A stretch of 64,000 nucleotides of DNA, taken from the NCBI GenBank assembly GCA_035276475.1, contig DATELQ010000055.1, forward strand, positions 1-64,000. The letters run 5' to 3'. The notes beneath the pieces are model-generated. The model was not told the origin of the DNA. It ran no database searches and saw only the letters and a list, made by a program, of their open reading frames with translations. Origin of the DNA: DATDFB01 sp035276475. GTDB lineage: Bacteria; Acidobacteriota; Thermoanaerobaculia; Gp7-AA8. The position numbers and the translations under genes are program-made. This document shows positions 49,127 to 56,087 of the stretch, piece after piece; position 1 is the stretch's first letter, and every line of letters starts with the position of its first letter.

Positions 49127-49206
49127 AGGTCACAGGTCACAGGTGACAGGTCACAGGTGGTTCGCTGTCACCTGTCACCCGTCACCTGTTCCCCGTCACC
49201 TACTCC
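49127..49206. repeat. heptad inverted array E (5 + 6 heptamers)
   Basis: Left 7-mers AGGTCAC, AGGTCAC, AGGTGAC, AGGTCAC, AGGTGGT (49127-49161), 3-nt spacer, then CTGTCAC, CTGTCAC, CCGTCAC, CTGTTCC, CCGTCAC, CTACTCC (49165-49206). It fills the gap between the rpoZ stop (49200-49202) and the coaBC start (49122). Homologous to arrays A and D. Confidence 0.92.
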
Positions 49207-49409
49207 GAAATGGCCGTCGGCTCTTCCACCGGCGGCGTGAGCTGCCACTTCACCTGATTCCGGTCGATCTCTTCCATCGCCACGCGCGTCGGCTTGGCGT
49301 GCTTGCTGCGCGACTTCGGCGCCGCTCCCTGAATGAGCTGCTCGGCTCTCTTCGACACCAGCAGCACGTAGCGAAACCGGCTGTCAACGCCCTCGGGTAA
49401 ACCTTCCAT
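49200..49409 (-). CDS. rpoZ: DNA-directed RNA polymerase omega subunit
   Basis: 69 residues. DSRFRYVLLVSKRAEQLIQGA and KPTRVAMEEIDRNQVKW are the conserved omega segments. Assists beta-prime folding and (p)ppGpp response in some bacteria. Start ATG 49409 has AAGGAGG 6 nt upstream and overlaps the gmk 3' end by 26 bp; gmk-rpoZ order is common. Confidence 0.92.
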   Translation of the reverse strand: MEGLPEGVDSRFRYVLLVSKRAEQLIQGAAPKSRSKHAKPTRVAMEEIDRNQVKWQLTPPVEEPTAISE

Positions 49410-50067
49410 CCCGTTCCTCCTTGAGGCGCTCGGCCATCGCGGCGATGGCGTCGAGCGCAGTCTTCGTTTGCAACTTCTTGGCGATCACCGTCGCCTTCAG
49501 ACATTCCGTGGCCACGGTCAGATCGTCGTTGATGATCACGTAGTGATAGAAACCCTTGCTGGCGTTGATCTCGTCGATGGCCTTTTGCAGGCGCGTGTGG
49601 ATCTCTTCCTCGCTATTCAGGCCGCGGTCGCGCAGCCGCTGTTCGAGATGCTCGAACGACGGCGGAAAAATGAAAATGTTCAACGAGCGCGGGCTGAGCT
49701 CGGGGTCGGTGGCGATCTGCCGCGCCCCCTGATAGTCGATGTCGAGGATGACGTCCTCGCCGTTGCGCAACCGGCTGTGAACCTCAGACCTCGACGTGCC
49801 GTACAGCTGCTCGTGAACGAAGGCGTATTCGATAAATTCCCCGCGGGCAATCATTTGCTCGAACTCCGCGCGGGGGACGAAGTGGTAGCTCCGGCCCGCT
49901 TCCTCGCCGGCGCGCGGCGCGCGCGTGGTGTGCGAGACGGAGAAGTAGAGGTGGATGCCGAGCGGCTCAAGCTGCTCGCGGACGCGGTTGATGAGCGTCG
50001 TCTTTCCGGCACCCGAGGGACCCGAGACGATGAAAAGCGTCCCGTCGGGGTGGAAGTTACTCGACAT
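49384..50067 (-). CDS. gmk: guanylate kinase
   Basis: 227 residues. P-loop IVSGPSGAGKTTLI, GMP-binding SVSHTTRAPRAGEEAGRSYHFV, lid and LDIDYQGARQI. Converts GMP + ATP to GDP + ADP. Slightly longer than usual because of a C-terminal extension (AERLKEERDGRFTRGR). Overlaps yicC by 11 bp and rpoZ by 26 bp. Confidence 0.95.
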   Translation of the reverse strand: MSSNFHPDGTLFIVSGPSGAGKTTLINRVREQLEPLGIHLYFSVSHTTRAPRAGEEAGRSYHFVPRAEFEQMIARGEFIEYAFVHEQLYGTSRSEVHSRLRNGEDVILDIDYQGARQIATDPELSPRSLNIFIFPPSFEHLEQRLRDRGLNSEEEIHTRLQKAIDEINASKGFYHYVIINDDLTVATECLKATVIAKKLQTKTALDAIAAMAERLKEERDGRFTRGR

Positions 50068-50947
50068 TCTGTACCTGCTCGCGGATCCGCTCGACCTCGG
50101 TTTTCAATTCTACAACGACGGTCCGCAGCGCCGCCGAGCGCGACTTCGAGCCCATCGTGTTGATCTCGCGCACCATCTCCTGCGAGAGGAAGTCGAGCTT
50201 CTTCCCCGCCGCGTCCTTCTGCTTGAGCACCTGCTCGATCTGCTCGACGTGGTGATTCAGGCGCGTGATCTCCTCGGCGATGTCGCCGCGCTCGACCATG
50301 AGCACGACCTCCTGGGCGACCCGCTCTTCGGGCACCTGCACACCGGCCTGCTGGGCGATCTCGTTGACGCGGTTGCGGAAGGTGTCGAGGAGCTCGTTGC
50401 GGATCTCTTCGCGCAGCTCGCCGACGCGCTGCTGCAAGGTGCGGATCGTCTGCAGGCGCGAGGCGATGTCGGTGCGGAGCGACTCCCCTTCCCGCGCGCG
50501 CATGGCCCGCAGCTGCGCCAGCGCCTCGCGCACGAGCAGCGCCAGGGCGTCGCGCTCCTCGTCCGTGACCTCGGAGTCGACGGCGTCGACCTGCAGAAAG
50601 TCGGGAAGGCGGAGGAGATCGCCGCCGCTGAACGTGCCGCCGAGGCCGAGCTCGTCGGCGATGGCGCGCAGCTGCGGGATCACGTTGTTGGCGATTGGCG
50701 TGTTGATCCGCACCGCGTACTCCGGCTGCTGCGTGCGCTGCACGCGGATGGAGATGTCGAGCTTCCCGCGCGAGAAGGCCTCGGAGGCGATGGAGCGGAC
50801 GAGCGACTCCAGCTCCCAGAGGTACTCGGGGAGGCGGACGGAGGTCTCGAGGAAGCGGTGGTTCACCGACTTCGCCGTGACGGCGACGTGGAAGCGCGCC
50901 GAGAGCGCGCCGGCAGAGCGGCCGAAGCCGGTCATCGAATGGATCAC
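50057..50947 (-). CDS. yicC: YicC/YloC-family endoribonuclease
   Basis: 296 residues. IHSMTGFGRS at the N-terminus, VNHRFLETSVRLP, the central coiled-coil (about 150-230) and the C-terminal signature QEMVREINTMGSKS. Family members cleave RNA, including an sRNA in E. coli. GTG start at 50947 lies in a GTGA overlap with the acyltransferase reading frame upstream. Confidence 0.92.
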   Translation of the reverse strand: MIHSMTGFGRSAGALSARFHVAVTAKSVNHRFLETSVRLPEYLWELESLVRSIASEAFSRGKLDISIRVQRTQQPEYAVRINTPIANNVIPQLRAIADELGLGGTFSGGDLLRLPDFLQVDAVDSEVTDEERDALALLVREALAQLRAMRAREGESLRTDIASRLQTIRTLQQRVGELREEIRNELLDTFRNRVNEIAQQAGVQVPEERVAQEVVLMVERGDIAEEITRLNHHVEQIEQVLKQKDAAGKKLDFLSQEMVREINTMGSKSRSAALRTVVVELKTEVERIREQVQNVE

Positions 50948-51548
50948 GTCGCGATCATCCTTTCCGCTTCCGCTTCCAGCTCACTCATCACACGCTCGAT
51001 GCGCAGGCGCTCCTCTTCGACATCGGCCTCACGCGGCACGACGATCGGCGTGCCGTAGAGGAAGAGCGCTTTCGTGAACGGCACCGGCACGACCATGCGG
51101 TCCCACGAGCGCAGCAACTTTTTTTTTTCGCGGCGAAGGCGATCGGCACGATCGGAAGCCCCGTCGCCTGCGCGGCGAGCACGAGGCCCGGCTTCACCAC
51201 GCGGTTCGGTCCCTTCGGCCCGTCGGGCGTGAAGACGATGTTCTTGCCGTCGCGGGCGTCGCGGATCATCTCCCGCAGCGCCGCGCTGCCGCCGCGCGTC
51301 GAGGAGCCGCGCGCCGACTCCACGCCGTAGTGGTCGAAGACGCGGGCGATGTATTCGCCATCCTTCGAGCGCGAGATCATCACCACCACCGGCTTGCGCC
51401 ACTTCGAATGCAACATCAGCAGCAGGTGCGCGTGCCAGAAGGCGATGATGTATTGCTTCTGGCTCGTAAGGTTCTCGGCGTTCACGTGCCGCACGCGCAG
51501 CGTGGCGTGCAGAGCGCGGATGATCCACGACGACAACAGCGAGATCAT
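50944..51548 (-). CDS. lysophospholipid acyltransferase family (DUF374), frame interrupted at an A10 run
   Basis: Probable lipid A or phospholipid acyltransferase of the envelope. The first frame starts at 51548 (ATGA overlap with msbA) and gives FWHAHLLLMLH (catalytic HxxxxD-like region) and VFTPDGPKGPNRVVKPG, up to AFAAKKK. It then loses sense. The next frame resumes after the homopolymer (LLRSWDRMVVPVPFTKALF) and continues to a stop at 50944 overlapping yicC. A run of ten A (minus strand, 51128-51119) lies at the junction; nine A would restore one frame of about 200 aa. Either a sequencing indel, a true frameshift, or slippage-dependent expression. Confidence 0.75.
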
Positions 51549-53449
51549 CGCGCCAGCACTCCGGTGTCTTCCTCGGCGAACTGCAGGTCGTACAGCTTGC
51601 GGTAGATCCCGCGGCGCGACAGCAGCTCCTCGTGCCGCCCGACCTCGACGATCGAGCCCTTGTCGAGGACGACGATCTTGTCCGCCGAGCGGATCGTGGA
51701 GAGGCGGTGGGCGATGACGAGCGTGGTGCGGCCCTGCATCAGGTTGTTGAGGGCCTGCTGCACGAGCCGCTCCGACTCCGTGTCGAGCGACGACGTGGCC
51801 TCGTCGAGGACGAGGATGGGCGGGTCCTTGAAGAGCGCGCGGGCGATGGCCAGGCGCTGGCGCTGGCCGCCCGACAACAGCACGCCCCCCTCGCCGATCA
51901 GCGTGTCGTAGCCGTTCGGCAGGGAGGAGATGAACTCATGGGCGTTCGCTGCGCGCGCCGCGGCGATGACACGATCGAGATCGGCGTCGCCGCGGCCGTA
52001 GGCGATGTTGTTGCGCACTGTGTCGTTGAAGAGCACGACTTCCTGCGTCACGAAGCCCATGAGGCCGCGCAGCGAGGGGAACGTTGCGTCGCGCACGTCG
52101 ACGCCGTCGATGGTGATGCGGCCGCTGTTGACGTCGTAGAAGCGCGGCAGGAGATTGACGAAGGTCGTCTTCCCCGCGCCGCTCGAGCCGACCAGGGCCA
52201 CGATCTCGCCGGGCTCGATGTCGAGATTGATGTTGCGCAACACGGGATCGCCGCCGTAGCCGAAGGTGACGTTCTCGTAGCGGATGCCGGCGCCGACGGC
52301 GTGCAGCTCCACCGCGTCGGGCTTCTCCTTCACGTCGTTGTCGATGTCGAGCATGCGGAAGACGCGCTCGGCGGCCGACAGCGCCGTGTTCACGGAGAGG
52401 TTCACGCGATTGAGCTTCTTGATCGGCGCCCACATCGCCGCCATGGCGGCGACGAAGGCGACGAACTGCCCCATCGTCAGCGTGTGCGTCACGACGATGC
52501 GGTTGTGCGCATACCAGAAGAGCATCAGCGCGCAGACGCCGGCCAGGAGCTCGAGCACGGGCGACGTCGAGGCCTGGATGCGCTGGGCTTTGAGCGACGA
52601 CTCCAGGTGCCGCTTCGTGGCCGCCTGGAAGCGGGCGATCTCGAACTTCTCCATGGTGAACGACTTGACGATGCGCACGCCGCGGATCGTCTCCTCGAGG
52701 ATCGTCGCCAGGTCGGCCATCCGCTCCTGCGAGCGGTGCGTGGTCTTGCGCAGCCGCCGCCCGAAGTGCGCGATCGGCACGACGATGACGGGCGCGACGA
52801 AGAAGCAGAGGATGGCCAGCTGCGTGTTGGAGATGAAGACGTAGGCGATGAGCAGCACGAGGGTGATCGACTCTTCGATGAGGTCGCCCATGCGCGTCGA
52901 GACCGCGGCCTGGATGGCGTCGGCGTCGGAGACGAGGCGGCTGACCATCTCCCCCGTCGAGCGCTCGGCGAAGAATCGATGCGACTGGTTGATGATCCGC
53001 TCGTACAGCGCGTCGCGCAGGTCGCGCACGGTCGACAAGCCGACTTTCTGGAACGCGTACTCCGAGAAGAATCCCGCAAAGGCCCGGAAGAGGAAGACGA
53101 TCCCGAGCAGCCACAAGATCCGCTTCCACTTCTCGTGGCGCTGCCCCTCGGCGTTCCACCAGTGATGCCAGGCGTCCTGCGCGTTGTCGTAGAAATTGAT
53201 GACCGTGCCGCGCTGCCCCTGCGGCAGGTTGCGCTTGAGGATCACGTCGGTGAAGCGCTGCTTGACCGAGGTGTCGGGGGCCTTGGTCTTCTGCATGTGC
53301 GGCGGCGAGAGGACGTCGTCGAAGAGCGGCTGCACCAGCGCCATGAGGGCGGTCTGCGTGGCCGCGAACATCACCATCGAGGCGATGGCGATGAGGGCCC
53401 AGCCGCGATAGCGGCGCAGATGCGCGTACAGCCGGCGCAGGACGCTCAT
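51545..53449 (-). CDS. msbA: lipid A / ABC exporter MsbA type
   Basis: 634 residues. Six-helix ABC exporter fused to its ATPase. An unusual extra periplasmic/loop segment of about 75 residues lies after the first helix pair (about 45-120, QKTKAPDTSVKQRFTD through the Trp-rich DAWHHWWNAEG). ATPase: GSSGAGKTT (about 418-426), VLLSGGQRQRLAIARAL, ILVLDEATSSLD. Flips lipid A-core or phospholipid. Linked with lpxB and an acyltransferase, which supports lipid A as substrate. ATGA overlap with lpxB. Confidence 0.87.
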   Translation of the reverse strand: MSVLRRLYAHLRRYRGWALIAIASMVMFAATQTALMALVQPLFDDVLSPPHMQKTKAPDTSVKQRFTDVILKRNLPQGQRGTVINFYDNAQDAWHHWWNAEGQRHEKWKRILWLLGIVFLFRAFAGFFSEYAFQKVGLSTVRDLRDALYERIINQSHRFFAERSTGEMVSRLVSDADAIQAAVSTRMGDLIEESITLVLLIAYVFISNTQLAILCFFVAPVIVVPIAHFGRRLRKTTHRSQERMADLATILEETIRGVRIVKSFTMEKFEIARFQAATKRHLESSLKAQRIQASTSPVLELLAGVCALMLFWYAHNRIVVTHTLTMGQFVAFVAAMAAMWAPIKKLNRVNLSVNTALSAAERVFRMLDIDNDVKEKPDAVELHAVGAGIRYENVTFGYGGDPVLRNINLDIEPGEIVALVGSSGAGKTTFVNLLPRFYDVNSGRITIDGVDVRDATFPSLRGLMGFVTQEVVLFNDTVRNNIAYGRGDADLDRVIAAARAANAHEFISSLPNGYDTLIGEGGVLLSGGQRQRLAIARALFKDPPILVLDEATSSLDTESERLVQQALNNLMQGRTTLVIAHRLSTIRSADKIVVLDKGSIVEVGRHEELLSRRGIYRKLYDLQFAEEDTGVLAR

Positions 53450-54549
53450 GCGGTCAGTGTACCCATGATCGTCTCCGCAGCGCGCCGGCTCGCGCCGGGA
53501 CCGCCGAGCTTTTCGCGCACCGCCGCCAGCTCCGCGCGCAGCCGCGCGTGCGCCTCCGGCGCACACATGGCGCGCACTTCCGAGGCGATGCGCTGTCCAT
53601 TCACGTCGTGCTGAATCAGCTCCGGCACGACCTTCTTCCCCGCCACGATGTTGACCAGGCTGAAATGCGGGACCTTCACGACGCGCTGGGCGATCCAGTG
53701 CGTGGCCCGCGTCAGCCGATACATGACGATGACCGGCACCCCCACGACGGCGCATTCGAGCGTGGCCGTGCCGCTCGAGGAGAGCGCCACGTCGGCCGCG
53801 GCGATCGATTCCGCGCCGTGCGACTCGATGCGCACGATGACGCCGCTCCTCGACATCAGCTCCAGGAGCTCCGCCGCCGCGATCGTCGGCGCGCGCACGA
53901 TCCAGGCGTCGACGGCGCGCTCCTTCTGCAATACCGCGACGGCGTCGAGCATCGCCGGAAGCAGCGTCCGCACTTCGTGTTTGCGCGATCCCGGCAACAG
54001 CGTCACGCGCAGCGGCTCGTGCGGCGGCTCGTCGGCGCGCCGCACGCCGCCGAGCTCGTCGATCAGCGGATGGCCGACGTACGTGACTGGCACGCGGTGC
54101 TTGGCGTAGAACTCCTCCTCGAACGGGAAGAGGACGATCATCCGGTCGACGACCTGCTCGATCTGCTTGACCCTCCCCTGCCGCCACGCCCACACCTGCG
54201 GCGAGATGTAGTAGACGACGCGCAGGCCGAGCTCGCGGCACTTCTCGGCCAGGCGCAGGTTGAATCCGGGGTAGTCGACGAGCATCACGCCATCCGGTTT
54301 TTCTACGGAGAGCGCGGCCACCATGTCGTCGAAGATGCGCCGGAACTTGCGGTACTGGCGCAGGACGTTGAAGAGGCCGACGATGCCCATTTCCTTGGCG
54401 TGATGGAGCACCCGCATGCCCTCGGCGCCGAGGAGATCGCCGCCGATGCCGAAGGTCTCGAGCGTGGGGTCGAGCGCTTTCAACTCGCGCACGACCTCGG
54501 CCGCATGAAGATCGCCGGATGCTTCGCCGGCGACGATGGCCAGCTTCAT
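53446..54549 (-). CDS. lpxB: lipid-A-disaccharide synthase
   Basis: 367 residues. GT-B glycosyltransferase joining UDP-2,3-diacylglucosamine and lipid X. Signatures: IVAGEASGDLHA at the N-terminus, DYPGFNLRLA, YYISPQVWAWRQGRVKQI, VTYVGHPLID, LLPGSRKHEV and SSSGTATLECAV. ATGA junctions with the small membrane protein upstream and msbA downstream. Confidence 0.95.
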   Translation of the reverse strand: MKLAIVAGEASGDLHAAEVVRELKALDPTLETFGIGGDLLGAEGMRVLHHAKEMGIVGLFNVLRQYRKFRRIFDDMVAALSVEKPDGVMLVDYPGFNLRLAEKCRELGLRVVYYISPQVWAWRQGRVKQIEQVVDRMIVLFPFEEEFYAKHRVPVTYVGHPLIDELGGVRRADEPPHEPLRVTLLPGSRKHEVRTLLPAMLDAVAVLQKERAVDAWIVRAPTIAAAELLELMSRSGVIVRIESHGAESIAAADVALSSSGTATLECAVVGVPVIVMYRLTRATHWIAQRVVKVPHFSLVNIVAGKKVVPELIQHDVNGQRIASEVRAMCAPEAHARLRAELAAVREKLGGPGASRRAAETIMGTLTA

Positions 54550-54734
54550 CGATGTAACGGGAAGGGGTACATCACCCACGCCAGCGCAATGCCGCCGACG
54601 ACGAGGCCGATGACGACGAAGAGGAAGAAGCGGATGCGCTCTTCGCGGCCGCTCTTCCACAGCAGGGTGAAGAAGAGTCCCGTGGCGACGGCGTAGAGGA
54701 CCATCAGGACGATGTGGTTGCGCAGCAGGCTCAT
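54546..54734 (-). CDS. small two-helix membrane protein, 62 aa
   Basis: Two membrane segments (about residues 7-25 and 36-55) separated by a basic loop (WKSGREERIR), so both ends face the same side. No family recognised. Translationally coupled to the DUF6677-like gene upstream (ATGA) and to lpxB downstream (ATGA), suggesting an envelope role. Confidence 0.7.
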   Translation of the reverse strand: MSLLRNHIVLMVLYAVATGLFFTLLWKSGREERIRFFLFVVIGLVVGGIALAWVMYPFPLHR

Positions 54735-55102
54735 TCCTTCCGCCCCTCGGAGATGTCGAAGACGTCGAGCACGAGCAGGAGGTTCATGAGGCCCGCCGTG
54801 ATGATGAACGCGGTCCCGTGCTCGTACGTGATGGAGGTGATGTCGCCCTGCACGCCTTTGAGATCGGCGATCCAGTAGAGCAGCCCGGCGCCCATCGATC
54901 CGAACGACGCCAGGAGGCGCAGGAGCGACCCGCCGGTGCGCGTGACGGTGTAGAGATCGCCGTCGACGCCGAGGCCGATGAAGAACATGACGAGAACGAT
55001 GCAGAAGTAGGTGATGGCGCGCGCCCGGCGTTGCAGGTAGAGGTGCCCGGCGCCGGGAACGAGATACGCCAGCACCATCGCGAACACGGTGCGGGACTTC
55101 AC
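54731..55102 (-). CDS. DUF6677-like membrane protein, 123 aa
   Basis: Three to four hydrophobic segments. The N-terminus AYLVPGAGHLYLQRRARAI matches the TM2/DUF6677-like 'PGxGHxYxGR' opening found in acidobacterial operons. The middle GSMGAGLLYWIADLKGVQGD and ITYEHGTAFIITAGLMN complete it. Function unknown. ATGA overlap with the HIT gene. Confidence 0.65.
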   Translation of the reverse strand: MKSRTVFAMVLAYLVPGAGHLYLQRRARAITYFCIVLVMFFIGLGVDGDLYTVTRTGGSLLRLLASFGSMGAGLLYWIADLKGVQGDITSITYEHGTAFIITAGLMNLLLVLDVFDISEGRKE

Positions 55103-55608
55103 TCGAAGAGGTCCTTTCGAATGGTTTGGAAGTGCGGCTCGAGCTTGTCGAAGGTGGCGTCGAGCTCCTCGGGGACGAGGCGCGTGCGCGCCGTGACGGT
55201 CATGAAGTTCGTGTCCCCTCCCCAGCGCGGCACGATGTGGAGGTGGTAGTGATCGGCCACGCCCGCGCCGGCGACCTGCCCGAAGTTCATGCCGACGTTG
55301 AAGCCGTCGGGACGGTAGACGTCGGCGAGGATGCGCTGGGCCTCGGCGGTGAGCCGGATGAGGGCGCGCAGCGAGGCGTCCGTGCTGTCGAAGAGCCGCG
55401 CCTCGTGCGCGACCGGCGCGACCATCAAGTGGCCGTTGGTGTAGGGATAGCGGTTGAGCATGACCAGGGCTTGCTTGTTTCGGTAGACGGTGAGAGCTTC
55501 ACGCGGGTTCTGAGTGGAGGCAGCGATGCAGAAGATGCAACCCTGCGGCTGCTCGCTTTTCGGCGAGGTCAAGTAGGGATACCTCCAGGGTGTGAAGAGG
55601 ATTTCCAT
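55099..55608 (-). CDS. HIT-domain nucleotide hydrolase/phosphorylase
   Basis: 169 residues. Histidine-triad motif HYHLHIVPRW (catalytic central His) and the N-terminal CIFCIA zinc pair; NRYPYTNGHLMVAPVAH is typical of the Ap4A-type branch. Hydrolyses or phosphorolyses dinucleoside polyphosphates or adenylylated molecules. The ATG 55608 has no Shine-Dalgarno; heptad array F begins 10 bases upstream. Confidence 0.88.
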   Translation of the reverse strand: MEILFTPWRYPYLTSPKSEQPQGCIFCIAASTQNPREALTVYRNKQALVMLNRYPYTNGHLMVAPVAHEARLFDSTDASLRALIRLTAEAQRILADVYRPDGFNVGMNFGQVAGAGVADHYHLHIVPRWGGDTNFMTVTARTRLVPEELDATFDKLEPHFQTIRKDLFE

Positions 55609-55617
55609 GGAACCGAA

Positions 55618-55701
55618 GAAATTCGAATTCCGAATTGCGAATTCAGAATTGAGAATTCATTCTTCATTCTTAATTCGGCATTCGCAATTCACTATTCTTC
55701 G
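55618..55701. repeat. heptad inverted array F (6 + 6 heptamers)
   Basis: Left 7-mers GAAATTC, GAATTCC, GAATTGC, GAATTCA, GAATTGA, GAATTCA (55618-55659), no spacer, then TTCTTCA, TTCTTAA, TTCGGCA, TTCGCAA, TTCACTA, TTCTTCG (55660-55701). AT-rich in a GC-rich genome. It runs from the last codons and stop of the HU/IHF gene (55692-55694) to just before the HIT start. Confidence 0.92.
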
Positions 55702-56075
55702 TTGTCGTCCTCATCATCAGGCCCAACATCCACTACCTCTCCCCCCATCGTCTTATTGATCAACTCCTTCAATTCCTTCCCCGGCTTGAAGTACGGGATC
55801 TTCTTCGACGGCACTTCCACCTTCTCGCCGGTCTTGGGGTTGCGGCCGGTGCGGGACTTGCGGCTGCGCAGGCGGAAGCTGCCGAAGCCGCGCAACTCGA
55901 TCTTCTGTCCGGAGCGGAGCGAGTCGACGATCGAGTCGAAGACGATGTTGACGATCGTCTCGGCCTGCTTCTTGGTGAGCTGCACGACGCGCGCGACCTC
56001 GTCGACGAGCTCCGCCTTCGTCATCACGCCCGCTTTGGCTTCAGTCCCTTCCTCAGCTTCAGGCTGGTGGTCCAA
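55692..56075 (-). CDS. HU/IHF-family nucleoid protein with acidic tails
   Basis: 127 residues. The DNA-binding core (MTKAELVDEVARVVQLTKKQ, GFGSFRLRSRKSRTGRNPKTG, proline tip KIPYFKPGKELKELIN) resembles IHF-beta. It has an acidic N-terminal tail (MDHQPEAEEGTEAKAGV) and an acidic C-terminus (DDEDDNEE). Start is a TTG at 56075 with GAGGAGG 5 nt upstream, better than the internal ATG 56024. Twelve bases downstream of rpsA. Confidence 0.85.
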   Translation of the reverse strand: MDHQPEAEEGTEAKAGVMTKAELVDEVARVVQLTKKQAETIVNIVFDSIVDSLRSGQKIELRGFGSFRLRSRKSRTGRNPKTGEKVEVPSKKIPYFKPGKELKELINKTMGGEVVDVGPDDEDDNEE

Positions 56076-56087
56076 AGGTTCCTCCTC

